The notes under the pieces: generated by a model
Told to the model about the DNA's origin: nothing
The model's database searches: none
What the model saw: only the letters and a program-made list of their open reading frames with translations
Program-made: the position numbers and the translations under genes
Part shown: positions 1-7,688 of the stretch, piece after piece
Position numbering within the stretch: position 1 is the stretch's first letter
How the letters are laid out: each line of letters opens with the position of its first letter
Origin: Acetobacteraceae bacterium
GTDB lineage: Bacteria > Pseudomonadota > Alphaproteobacteria > Acetobacterales > Acetobacteraceae
Reading direction: 5' to 3'
Length of the DNA: 64,000 nt
Assembly (NCBI GenBank): GCA_947475245.1
Contig: CANJLW010000012.1
Location: 52,876 to 116,875 of the forward strand

Positions 1-813
1 ATTGCCGGTGGGCGCGATGCCGAGGGAGCCGGCAAGCGCGGCGGCAAGGTCGGAGAGGATATCGGCGTGCAGGTTGGTGGCGACAACCGTATCGATGCTG
101 CGCGGACGCAGCACCATGCGCATGGTCATCGCATCGACCAGTTCCTTATCCCAGGTCACATCCTTGTAATCGTGGCTGACCAGGGCGGCGATCTCGTCCC
201 AGAACACCATGCCGTGCTTCTGCGCGTTCGACTTGGTGACCACCGTCAGATGCTTGCGCGGACGGGATTGGGCGAGGGCAAAGGCGTGGCGCATGATCCG
301 TTCCACCCCGCGGCGGGTGAAGATGGCGACTTCGGTCGCCACTTCCTCCGGCAGGCCGCGATGGGTGCGTCCGCCCTGACCGGCATACTCGCCCTCGGAG
401 TTTTCCCGCACGATCACCCAATCCAGGTCGCCCGGCCCGACATTGCGCAGCGGGGAGGTGACACCGTGCAGGATGCGGGTGGGGCGGACATTGGCGTACT
501 GGTCGAAGCCCTGGCAGATCTGCAAACGCAGACCCCAGAGGGAGATGTGGTCGGGAATATTGGGATCGCCGACGGCGCCGAAATAGATCGCATCCGCCGT
601 GCGCAGCCAGGCCAGACCGTCGGCGGGCATGAATTCGCCATGCTTGCGGTACCAGTTCGACCCCCAGTCATAGTGATCGACGATCAGCGAGAACCCACCG
701 TCCTTGGAGGCGACGGCGTCCAGTACCTCCAATCCGGCGGAGATGACCTCCGGGCCGATACCGTCGGCGGGCAGGGAGGCGATGCGGTGCTTGCGGGGTT
801 CGGCGGGCGTCAT
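1..813 (-). CDS. Tartrate/3-isopropylmalate-type dehydrogenase, C-terminus beyond window edge
   Basis: NAD-dependent beta-hydroxyacid oxidative decarboxylase of the isocitrate/isopropylmalate family, probably cytosolic and acting on tartrate, D-malate or a related acid. The frame is open from an ATG at 813 to the window edge (271 codons, starting MTPAEPRKHRIASLPADGIG). Visible family features are the N-terminal DGIGPEV loop, the VRENSEGEYAG segment near residue 150 that marks the tartrate dehydrogenase (TtuC/YeaU) branch, and TVVTKSNAQKHG carrying the catalytic-lysine region. Family members are about 355 residues, so roughly 80 are missing only because the window ends. An AAGGA motif lies 7-8 bases upstream of the ATG. 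Substrate cannot be fixed from sequence; leuB itself is less likely because of the RENSEGEYAG motif. Confidence 0.85.
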   Translation of the reverse strand, partial: MTPAEPRKHRIASLPADGIGPEVISAGLEVLDAVASKDGGFSLIVDHYDWGSNWYRKHGEFMPADGLAWLRTADAIYFGAVGDPNIPDHISLWGLRLQICQGFDQYANVRPTRILHGVTSPLRNVGPGDLDWVIVRENSEGEYAGQGGRTHRGLPEEVATEVAIFTRRGVERIMRHAFALAQSRPRKHLTVVTKSNAQKHGMVFWDEIAALVSHDYKDVTWDKELVDAMTMRMVLRPRSIDTVVATNLHADILSDLAAALAGSLGIAPTGN

Positions 814-2041
814 GGGCGGGTCCTTCAGGCGGGTGGGTTCGGTCTCTCTTGGTGCCCGAGGTTATTCCACCGCGCGGGGCGGGAGGCGAGGGGGCGTGTC
901 GATGCTTACGCGCGAAAATGCCTCTCGAGCCGATTATCCCGTTCATCGTTTGCGTCCGCTCGGTGTGTCCCAGCCTGATATTCCGGCGGAGGGCTCGCCG
1001 GTCGACTGCTCAGATATCCGAGGAAGATCGCCACGTAGCAATTGGCGCGGCACTGGCGATTGGGTAGTACGGTTGGATGGCCGTAGACCCCCGAATATCC
1101 AGCATTTCCATGATGATCCCCAACAGGTGGCGCGGTACGATTTCGCCCGGATGGACGACCGGGCGACGGCAATGCGGGGCACCTCCGCGTCGTGTAGACT
1201 GTTCGGACGAGCAGGTCGCGCAACCCGTGAGTAAAACCTCATGCGCCGTGAGAAGCCGATTGGACCGGAATGCCAACACGACCGGTGTGAGTCCCAAAAC
1301 GGCTGGGCGTAGTCAGCTTGGCCAAACGACCGCCCCCGACGCCCGCGATCGGATTGTGCCGAATTTTCGGGGGAATTACCTCATGCGCCCTGAGAATGCG
1401 GTTCAGCGTCCGGCACCAGGCGGACGCGGCCACCGGCTCAACGATACCGTGCACCGCTCGGCCGATTTAAAACCTGAAGGCAAAACTCCATGCGCCGTGA
1501 GAAACCGATCGGACCGGAAAGCCCGCACGACTGCCTCCGCTGCCCGCGATCGGCACGCGCCGCTTTGTCGGGGGAATAACCTCATGCGCCGTGAGGACCG
1601 GGATCGGCGTCCGGCACTAGGCGCGCGCGGCCACCCGCTCGACACTGCGGTGCTCCGCTGGGTGGATGTAAAACCTGATGGTAATACTCCATGCGCCGTG
1701 AGAATCCGATCGCACCGGAAAGCCCGCACGACTGCCTCCGCTGCCCACGATCGGCGCGCGCCGCTTTGCCGGGGGAAGAACCTCATGCGCCCTGAGAATG
1801 GGGATCGGCGTCCAGCGCCAGGCGCGCATGGCCGCCGGCACAACGGAACGGTGCTCCGCCGGGCGGACGCAAATCCTGAAGGCAAAACTCCATGCGCCGT
1901 GAGAAGCGACCCTCCCGCCGGGACGATCACCCAACGGTCGCGGCACCAGCCAAACGCCCAATCCAAGCCTCCCCAGGCAAAAGCCAATCGCCATGCTCGT
2001 CGGTGTGGAAGCGCCGCTGCCTACAGTGCTAGAACAGGCGC
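814..2041. other. 1.2 kb gene-free region holding a tandem repeat
   Basis: No convincing gene lies here. Open frames exist on both strands, as expected at high GC, but none has a good ribosome-binding site with a recognisable protein. From 814 to about 1230 I see no repeat, RNA gene or domain. From about 1233 to 1905 the DNA is an imperfect tandem array (separate entry). From 1906 to 2041 it is unique sequence leading to the ATG at 2042. Because the repeat period (201 bp) and the one internal size difference (48 bp) are multiples of three, long frames survive by chance on both strands. The differences between copies change amino acids in every frame I compared, which argues against a protein-coding role. 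Confidence 0.6.
1233..1905. repeat. Composite tandem repeat (A 94 bp + B 107 bp = 201 bp) with a conserved palindromic core
   Basis: The motif ATGCGCC(G/C)TGAG recurs at 1241, 1383, 1490, 1584, 1691, 1785 and 1892. Spacings are 142, 107, 94, 107, 94 and 107 bp. This defines an alternating pair of sub-units, A (94 bp, longer in the first copy) and B (107 bp), repeated three times: 1241-1489, 1490-1690 and 1691-1891, followed by the first bases of a fourth A. The first A is 48 bp longer. Four copies of the core (1238, 1380, 1581, 1782) read CTCA-N7-TGAG, an interrupted palindrome with 4-bp arms; the other three read CTCCA at the left. Sub-unit A copies at 1490 and 1691 differ at only a few positions. 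Function unknown; a protein-binding array or a structural intergenic repeat is possible. Confidence 0.85.
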
Positions 2042-2503
2042 ATGACCTTCCCATTTGCCCTGCCTGACTGGGTGCCCTGGTGGGTGCCGTTGGTCCTGCT
2101 GCTGCCGGCACTGCTGTATGCGCTGGCGTTTCTGTTCATGCCGTTCAGCGTGATCGGGCTGAAAACCCGGATGGAGGCCCTGGAAGTCCGCCTGGACGAG
2201 TTACAAAACGAGATCAGGCAACTCGCCCTGCGTCTGCCGGCGGGGGCGCAGGAAATGGATTTCGAGGAGGTCTATGCGCCCCGCCCCAATCCGCCGCGGG
2301 CGGCTGAACCATCGTTTTCCCGCGCCGCGCCAATGCCTCCGCATCACGACCCTCGGCGAGAAGCCGACGATCGCTACGAGGACCCGTTGGAGGTTGAAGA
2401 TCGCCCGCCGCCGCCCGCGAACATGCGCCCGATACGACGTGCGGAGGCCGCCGCGCCCCCGCGGGTCACCCGCGCGGAGCCAAGGTTCGATCGGCGGAAA
2501 TAG
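2042..2503 (+). CDS. Small membrane-anchored protein with coiled coil, unknown function
   Basis: A 153-residue protein not recognised by family. Residues about 13-40 form one strongly hydrophobic membrane segment (WVPLVLLLPALLYALAFLF). This is followed by a short charged, heptad-like stretch (about 45-75: LKTRMEALEVRLDELQNEIR) that looks like a coiled coil, then a long proline-, arginine- and glutamate-rich tail that should be disordered. The arrangement suggests a single-pass inner-membrane protein with a cytoplasmic assembly helix. It is convergent with the PrsW-like gene, with only 4 bases between the stop codons. The start is the only ATG that places the membrane segment at the N-terminus. 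Confidence 0.65.
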   Translation: MTFPFALPDWVPWWVPLVLLLPALLYALAFLFMPFSVIGLKTRMEALEVRLDELQNEIRQLALRLPAGAQEMDFEEVYAPRPNPPRAAEPSFSRAAPMPPHHDPRREADDRYEDPLEVEDRPPPPANMRPIRRAEAAAPPRVTRAEPRFDRRK

Positions 2504-2507
2504 CCGC

Positions 2508-3434
2508 TTACGATGAGCCGGAACGACGCCGAGCGGTCAGCACCAGATCGATGCCGAGGATCAGCGGAACGACGCAGAACAGCCACAACTCCCAACCCGT
2601 CGATGCGATTGACCGCGTCGGCAGCATTGCCAGCGGCGTCAGGCTGATAATCACCATGAACAGACCAAGCGCGCCGGCGCGCCCCGTTCGGCGAAGGGGT
2701 TCCGCATATTGAAACTGCGACCCGCGCCGGATGGTCAGATTGCAGAGCACGATACTCAGCAGGACGGAGGTCACCATGACCAGCGGCAAGGTGCGGATCG
2801 TCCAGAACAGCGCGAGATCGTGCTGAAAGAGCGTCAGGACAAAGTCGTAGCCGGCATGCATCGCAACGGGCACCAGCAGCGCGGGTATAAGCAGCGGCAA
2901 GGACATACGGACGGATCGGCACGCAAGGGCAACAAGGGCACCCATCGCGAGGCCGGTAATCCCATGCAGCGGCATCGCGGAGGCGATCCGCAGCAGCGCG
3001 GCGAGGCCGGTCGTCAACGTGACGTCGTTCGGCCCCGCCGTCGTCAGGGGATAGAGCAACAGGGCCGCGTCCTTCATCGCGGCAAAGCCGATGGAAACGC
3101 CAAGGGACGTCAAAATCGTCTCCCGCGAGTCACCGAAGCGGACCACGGTGCGGGCGAGCAGCAGCAGCAGGCACAGCTTGACGCCTTCCTCCGGCAACGC
3201 CGCGATCAGGAATGCTCGGCCGGCGGCGGAAGCGATGGGGGTAAAGACATCCAACGGCAAAAGGCGCACCAGCACCAACTGCCAGAACCAGACCGCCGCC
3301 GAGGCGGCCACGCCGCCCAGGAACCCCGTCCAGACGGCTTCCTGCATCACGGTTCGTTGCAACTTCGCCGCGCCATAGCCCAGCAGAAGCACGGCGGGCA
3401 GCGCGATGGTGAACACCCAGATTGTCGGAGTCAT
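2508..3434 (-). CDS. PrsW-family glutamic intramembrane protease homologue
   Basis: A 308-residue polytopic membrane protein with about eight hydrophobic segments. It carries the PrsW/CAAX-protease-like signature: the EExxK motif (LPEEGVKL, Glu82-Glu83 and Lys86), His157 in MPLHGITG, and the HAGYD motif (His193, Asp197) in a later helix. In Bacillus, PrsW performs site-1 cleavage of an anti-sigma factor; related proteins in proteobacteria mostly have unknown substrates. No sigma/anti-sigma pair is adjacent here, so the substrate cannot be guessed. It is followed downstream on the opposite strand by a small membrane protein. The next gene on the same strand, a sulfotransferase, ends 121 bases upstream, so they are probably separate units. 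Confidence 0.8.
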   Translation of the reverse strand: MTPTIWVFTIALPAVLLLGYGAAKLQRTVMQEAVWTGFLGGVAASAAVWFWQLVLVRLLPLDVFTPIASAAGRAFLIAALPEEGVKLCLLLLLARTVVRFGDSRETILTSLGVSIGFAAMKDAALLLYPLTTAGPNDVTLTTGLAALLRIASAMPLHGITGLAMGALVALACRSVRMSLPLLIPALLVPVAMHAGYDFVLTLFQHDLALFWTIRTLPLVMVTSVLLSIVLCNLTIRRGSQFQYAEPLRRTGRAGALGLFMVIISLTPLAMLPTRSIASTGWELWLFCVVPLILGIDLVLTARRRSGSS

Positions 3435-3555
3435 ACGCGCATCGCGGCGAACCAGTGGCTGTGTGTCGTGCGATCGATCGGGGGCGATCCATCACGCCGC
3501 ACACATCACCGCGATTCTGGTTACATCAACGTGTCCGATCGCATGGAAACGTCGC

Positions 3556-4863
3556 TCAGAAGGACTCAGTCGTTTGCTGCGCCTGCGCGTGCCGAGCGGG
3601 CATCGTGTGTCGCACGGGATTGTCGCCTGTTTCAGCCGCGATGCCGAAACCGACCATATAGGCGCGAAACTTCTCCCGCTCCTCCGCTTCATTCAGCCCA
3701 TGGTCTTCGAACTTGTAGGCATGTCGGCCATAGCCGCCGTTCGGGCGGGCGCGGACGTAGTGCCCGATGGCGGCGCGCGCCGGGGCGGGGAGGTCGTCAT
3801 TGAAGTGGTGATACACGGCTTCTACGGTCGCAAGCGGATCGGTGATCAGGTCCATATGATGAACGTGGCAGACGGGGTCAGGCAGCCCGGCATCGTCGCC
3901 GATCGCGAGCATGCGATGCGCGCCATCCAGCCAGCGGGCGCTTTCGTGCCGCCCGAGGTTGCGGACGTCCATGCGTCGGGTAAACGGGCGGCGGAGCACC
4001 TCGGTCAGTTTTGTCTGCGACAGCAGGACTTTGACGGGATCGCGATGAACGAAGACCAGCCGCGCGTCCGGGTAGATCGTTTTGATCGCATCCAGCGCGA
4101 ACAGATGTTCCGGACACTTCAGCACCCATCGATCTGCCCGCCGACCGCGGTGATCCTGGTGTTGCAGGTGCTGGAGAAAGCGCTTGTGGAACGCGTAGGC
4201 TGGCAGGTTCTCTCCATGATTGCCGTCGAGCCAGGCACGATACGATGGGACATCGTAATTGGTGTCGAAGCGGAGGCTGCGGAAAACATGGGCGGTGATT
4301 TCGCTGCATTCCTGCGGATCGCGGGCGTCGAGCGGGTGGAGTCCACGAAACTCCGGTGCCAGATACTCGAAAATCCGCAATTGGCGCGCGACACGGTCGG
4401 GCCTGGGATCGTTTTCAAGGGAGAGTTTACCCGCCTGCGGAAACGGGTAAATCGTTTCCCAAACCAACGGCGCTCGGCTTGCCGTATCCTGCATCATCAG
4501 ACGGTGCAGGAAGGTTGTCCCGCTACGCGGCAATCCCGTGATGAAGATCGGCTTCGCGACGGTGTTGCTTAAGATCGCGGGCGTCTCGACCTCCGCCGCG
4601 CGCATCTGGAGCAGGTTCGAGAGAAATCGCACGACATCCCAGAACGTCGCGCTGCGTCCGATCACGCCCAGCGCGGCCTCGTCGGAGCAGGATGCGAGCA
4701 ATCGTTCCAAAGGTTCGGCAATGGGGAAATCGCCGAAATCCGTCAGCCCGGTTTGCTGTTGCGCCCGTCGGATCATGTCTTGCGACCGGAGTGGACGGTC
4801 CAGAATTCCGGTCATTCCGGCCAAGGTATCGGCGACGCGCAATGCGATCGTCTGAATGGACAA
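3556..4863 (-). CDS. Sulfotransferase family protein
   Basis: A 435-residue protein of the PAPS-dependent sulfotransferase superfamily (Sulfotransfer_3 type). It moves sulfuryl groups from PAPS onto a small molecule, lipid or sugar. The 5'-phosphosulfate loop is clear at about residues 107-122 (FITGLPRSGTTFLHRL). The 3'-phosphate-binding element, FVHRDPVKVLLS, lies in the second half. The longest frame begins at 4908, but GGGGAGG sits 8 bases before a TTG at 4863, giving MSIQTIALRVAD; I prefer that start. The product is soluble with no signal peptide. Homologues in proteobacteria often modify glycolipids or polyketides; no dedicated acceptor pathway is visible beside it. Confidence 0.8.
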   Translation of the reverse strand: MSIQTIALRVADTLAGMTGILDRPLRSQDMIRRAQQQTGLTDFGDFPIAEPLERLLASCSDEAALGVIGRSATFWDVVRFLSNLLQMRAAEVETPAILSNTVAKPIFITGLPRSGTTFLHRLMMQDTASRAPLVWETIYPFPQAGKLSLENDPRPDRVARQLRIFEYLAPEFRGLHPLDARDPQECSEITAHVFRSLRFDTNYDVPSYRAWLDGNHGENLPAYAFHKRFLQHLQHQDHRGRRADRWVLKCPEHLFALDAIKTIYPDARLVFVHRDPVKVLLSQTKLTEVLRRPFTRRMDVRNLGRHESARWLDGAHRMLAIGDDAGLPDPVCHVHHMDLITDPLATVEAVYHHFNDDLPAPARAAIGHYVRARPNGGYGRHAYKFEDHGLNEAEEREKFRAYMVGFGIAAETGDNPVRHTMPARHAQAQQTTESF

Positions 4864-4955
4864 GATGCACACCTCCCCATCGGTTGACTCGCGACGATCG
4901 CGAATCAACCGATATCAGGCATAAGGAGTGTATCTGGCTTATTTCAATGACGAGG

Positions 4956-6008
4956 CTAAACGGTCGCCACCGGCGTGGCAGGCGATCCGACGGCTCCCGG
5001 CAGACGCAACGGCGGTGCCGTCAACAGGAAGCGGTTGCGCCCATGCGCGCGCAGCCAGTCGGCGAGTTCGGTGTGGTACCACATCTCCCCCAGGTAACAG
5101 CCGAGCTTGAACAAGCAGTGATTGTGCAGCGGCAGGGTCGCGCAGAAGTCGTCGGCGCAGGGGCGGGCAGGGGCGGCCTCGACGGCGTAATTATCGGCCA
5201 GCAGAGCCACCGCGCCGCTATCCGTGACCCATTGCCGCAACCGCTCGTCGCGCCCGTCGAGTGCCGATGTCGTGGAGAACAGGACGGCGGGATCGGGTTG
5301 CTTCTTCATGTCCAGCAGCAACTGCGCGAAGCCGGTGCGGATGCACACGAAGTCGCCGGTTTCGACGACGACTTTGTCCTTTTCCAGCACCATCATCAGG
5401 TCTTCGTAGCCGATGATTTTGCCGGAACGACCGAAATGGGCCTCCAGATCAATCATAACGGCTCTGCCCTGGACGCAGGTCTCCGCCATGTTTTCCACGC
5501 CGAGCTTGCGGGCGCCGGATTGTTGGTTGGTCGGTGTCTGATTGCCCTTGGCGTCGTACAGGACCGGGCCGACGATATCGATGCCGGCACGGAAGCCGTT
5601 ATAGAAAACGTCTTCCGGCACGCCGTCGCCGTTGGCGTCGAACATCGCGCCGACATGGGCCAGGCTGTCCCATTGGGTCGAATATTGCAGCGTCAGCAGC
5701 ACGCGATCGTCGCACACGATATCCAACGCGGTCGGATCGTCGCAGCGGAGCGGATAGTTCATGTTCGGCCGTCCGTTGCGTTCGGTCGGCGACAGAACCG
5801 GCGGCAGGCGTCGTGGGTTGATGATGTTGCCGCCCGGGTAGTCCAACGGCAGCGACAGGCAGAAGGTTTTGCCGATCTTCACCTCCGCGATGCCTTGCAG
5901 CACCTTTTCCGGGGTTACCAGGTTGAGGCGGCCGAGTTGGTCGTCGGGCCCGAAATCGCCCCAGGTCGATCCTTCGGGACGGCGGGTCCAGCGGGGATTC
6001 GTTGACAT
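4956..6008 (-). CDS. Cyclase-family metal-dependent hydrolase (kynurenine formamidase-like)
   Basis: A 350-residue protein of the cyclase family (PF04199), which includes arylformamidases and isatin hydrolase. It belongs to the longer subgroup. That subgroup replaces the usual HxGTHxD metal motif by a TQWDSLAH-type segment followed by VFYNGF; both are present near the middle (STQWDSLAHVGAMFDANGDG, then FYNGF). It is predicted cytosolic and hydrolyses a C-N or lactone bond in an aromatic or organic-acid catabolite. The start is the ATG at 6008, preceded by a strong AAAGGAGG; the longer upstream frame is antisense to the neighbouring gene and is rejected. It is divergent from the lipoprotein lipase at 6096. 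Substrate unknown. Confidence 0.8.
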   Translation of the reverse strand: MSTNPRWTRRPEGSTWGDFGPDDQLGRLNLVTPEKVLQGIAEVKIGKTFCLSLPLDYPGGNIINPRRLPPVLSPTERNGRPNMNYPLRCDDPTALDIVCDDRVLLTLQYSTQWDSLAHVGAMFDANGDGVPEDVFYNGFRAGIDIVGPVLYDAKGNQTPTNQQSGARKLGVENMAETCVQGRAVMIDLEAHFGRSGKIIGYEDLMMVLEKDKVVVETGDFVCIRTGFAQLLLDMKKQPDPAVLFSTTSALDGRDERLRQWVTDSGAVALLADNYAVEAAPARPCADDFCATLPLHNHCLFKLGCYLGEMWYHTELADWLRAHGRNRFLLTAPPLRLPGAVGSPATPVATV

Positions 6009-6095
6009 GGTTGTATCCTCCTTTCGCGGAGTGCGAAGCTGCCGAGACCGCGCCCGTCTGTCGAGAGCGGCGTCGGTGGGAACGAGGGAAATTGA

Positions 6096-7064
6096 GTGCG
6101 GACGCTGGTCCTTTTGCTGACTGCCGCATTGCTGTTCGGGTGTTCGGCGCAATCGGGCCGGCCCGGCCCGGCTCATGTGGAACCCGCGATGTCGCCGGAT
6201 GCGTTCGTCATGGCGGACGGCGCTCGGCTGCCGTTCCGAAGCTGGATGCCGCGGGACGAGCCATGGGCGGTGGTGCTTGCCTTGCACGGCATGAACGACA
6301 GCCGCGACGCCTGGGAGTATCCCGCTCCGGATTTCGCCGACAGGGGAGTTGCGGTGTTCGCGCCCGATCAACGCGGCTTTGGCGGAAGTGAGACACGCGG
6401 CTATTGGGCGGGAGCCGACGGTATGGTGTCCGACGCGCGCGACATGGCCACGCTTCTGCGCGCGCGCTATCCGGGGGCACGTCTGATCCTGATGGGGGAA
6501 AGCATGGGCGCGGCCGTGCTGATGTCACTGGCGACCCGTGCCGGCCCACCTCCGGTCGATGGCTATGTGCTGCTTGCACCGGCCGTATGGGGAAGGGCGC
6601 GGATGAACCTGTTCCTGCGCGGCCTGTTATGGGTCGCGTCCAATACCGTGCCGGGCATGCGCCTGACCGGCGGGGGCATCGTCAAGGTCACGGCAAGCGA
6701 CAATCGGGAAGCACTGCGGCGCCTGTCCACCAATCCGCTGACCATTCACGGCACGCGGGTGGACGCGATCAAGGGGCTGGTCGATTTGATGGATGAGGCT
6801 TTGGGCGCCTCGGCGCGCTTCAACGCGCGATCGCTGTTCGTGTATGGCGGGAAGGACGAACTGATCCCAAAGCAGGCCACCGTCGCGACGTGGCGCGCGC
6901 TGCCCGATGGTCCGGTCCGTGCCTACTACGATGACGGCTATCATTTGATGCTGCGCGATCTGGGACGGGCGACCCCGATCGCCGACATCGTCGACTGGAT
7001 CGCTCGGCCCGACGCGCCGCTGGCGTCGGGCGCGGATCGGGCGGCGATGCGGTTCGCACAATAG
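6096..7064 (+). CDS. Lipoprotein alpha/beta hydrolase (monoglyceride lipase/lysophospholipase type)
   Basis: A 322-residue hydrolase with a lipoprotein signal peptide: a hydrophobic N-terminus ending in LLFGC, so Cys16 should be lipidated and the enzyme held in the envelope. The core is Hydrolase_4/S33 type: HGMNDS oxyanion loop, the nucleophile elbow GESMGA near residue 135, a late acidic residue in GGKDELIP, and the catalytic His in YDDGYHLML. This matches PldB/monoacylglycerol lipase-like enzymes. The start is a GTG preceded by GAGGG. It lies divergent from the cyclase gene and faces the DUF35/thiolase operon convergently. Probable role: release of fatty acids from lipids or esters at the cell surface. 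Confidence 0.8.
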   Translation: MRTLVLLLTAALLFGCSAQSGRPGPAHVEPAMSPDAFVMADGARLPFRSWMPRDEPWAVVLALHGMNDSRDAWEYPAPDFADRGVAVFAPDQRGFGGSETRGYWAGADGMVSDARDMATLLRARYPGARLILMGESMGAAVLMSLATRAGPPPVDGYVLLAPAVWGRARMNLFLRGLLWVASNTVPGMRLTGGGIVKVTASDNREALRRLSTNPLTIHGTRVDAIKGLVDLMDEALGASARFNARSLFVYGGKDELIPKQATVATWRALPDGPVRAYYDDGYHLMLRDLGRATPIADIVDWIARPDAPLASGADRAAMRFAQ

Positions 7065-7089
7065 GCCACCGCGCAGCGGCAAAACGAAA

Positions 7090-7121
7090 ATCCCCAGTCC
7101 GACGGTAGTCGGAGTGGGGAT
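7090..7121 (-). terminator. Rho-independent terminator for the DUF35/thiolase operon
   Basis: A 14-bp stem with a single mismatch (ATCCCCAGTCCGAC against GTCGGAGTGGGGAT) and a GGTA loop. Read on the minus strand it is followed by TTTTCGTTTT, so it terminates the minus-strand operon that ends at 7151. The stem could also stop transcripts of the convergent lipase gene. Confidence 0.8.
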
Positions 7122-7150
7122 CGGTTAAGCGCGACGATGCGTCCGAACCG

Positions 7151-7672
7151 CTATTCCTGCGGATACCGCCACGGCTTGGCGGGCTGCGTCGCGGTTTCGT
7201 CGATGGTCCATTGCGGCAGGGAAATCCCCTCCGACACGTCGGAGAACACCATCCGCAACCGTGACCCGATGCCGACCTTTTTCACCAGGTCCGGCGGCGC
7301 AAACTTGCCGTCGGGCGTGACGAGGTTGCCGACGACGCGCAGCGCCTCGTGCTCGGACGGTTGACCCTTCTGCGTGTCGAGATCGACCAGCAGCACCAGA
7401 TACGGTGCCACGGCCTTAAAGGCGGGTTGGATGGCGTGATGCACTTCTTCATAGGAATGCACCTCTCCCTTGCCCTCCACCGGAGTCCAGGTCGCGTTCG
7501 GACTGCTGCACCAGGGGCATCCGGTGGTCGGCGGGTAGCGCAGCAGGGAGCAATCGTCGCACTTCTGCAAGTGGAACTGGTGTGCCGCGCAGTGCTTGAA
7601 ATACGCGAGATTTTCGCCGTCGAGGTCGTCGATCGACAGCGCCATCCCGAGATAGTCGCCTCGTGTGGTCAT
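7151..7672 (-). CDS. Zn-ribbon/OB-fold DUF35 protein partnering a thiolase-like enzyme
   Basis: A 173-residue protein with an N-terminal rubredoxin-like zinc ribbon (CDDCSLLRYPPTTGCPWC, about residues 38-55) and a following OB fold, the DUF35 architecture. DUF35 proteins bind SCP-x-type thiolases and related acyl-CoA enzymes and are required for their activity, for example in side-chain retro-aldol reactions of steroid degradation. The gene lies 16 bases downstream of a thiolase-like gene on the same strand, the usual pairing. The ATG at 7672 has a GGGGGACAGGA leader; an internal ATG at codon 10 is an alternative. The operon ends in a clear terminator. Confidence 0.88.
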   Translation of the reverse strand: MTTRGDYLGMALSIDDLDGENLAYFKHCAAHQFHLQKCDDCSLLRYPPTTGCPWCSSPNATWTPVEGKGEVHSYEEVHHAIQPAFKAVAPYLVLLVDLDTQKGQPSEHEALRVVGNLVTPDGKFAPPDLVKKVGIGSRLRMVFSDVSEGISLPQWTIDETATQPAKPWRYPQE

Positions 7673-7688
7673 GATCCTGTCCCCCGTC

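Noticed and set aside
1233..1905. CRISPR array
   Set aside because: The repeated part is most of the unit, spacing alternates between 94 and 107 bp, spacers are not unique, and no cas gene is present.
1077..2045. Long plus-strand frame (322 codons) through the tandem repeat
   Set aside because: It has no good ribosome-binding site. Its frame survives because the repeat period and the size difference are multiples of three, and copy differences are almost all amino-acid changing.
1403..2111. Minus-strand frames across the same repeat
   Set aside because: Open by the same arithmetic; no recognisable protein, and substitutions between copies are non-synonymous.
4864..4908. ATG/upstream start of the sulfotransferase at 4908
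   Set aside because: The extra 15 residues are charged and unlike the family, and GGGGAGG is ideally placed for the TTG at 4863.
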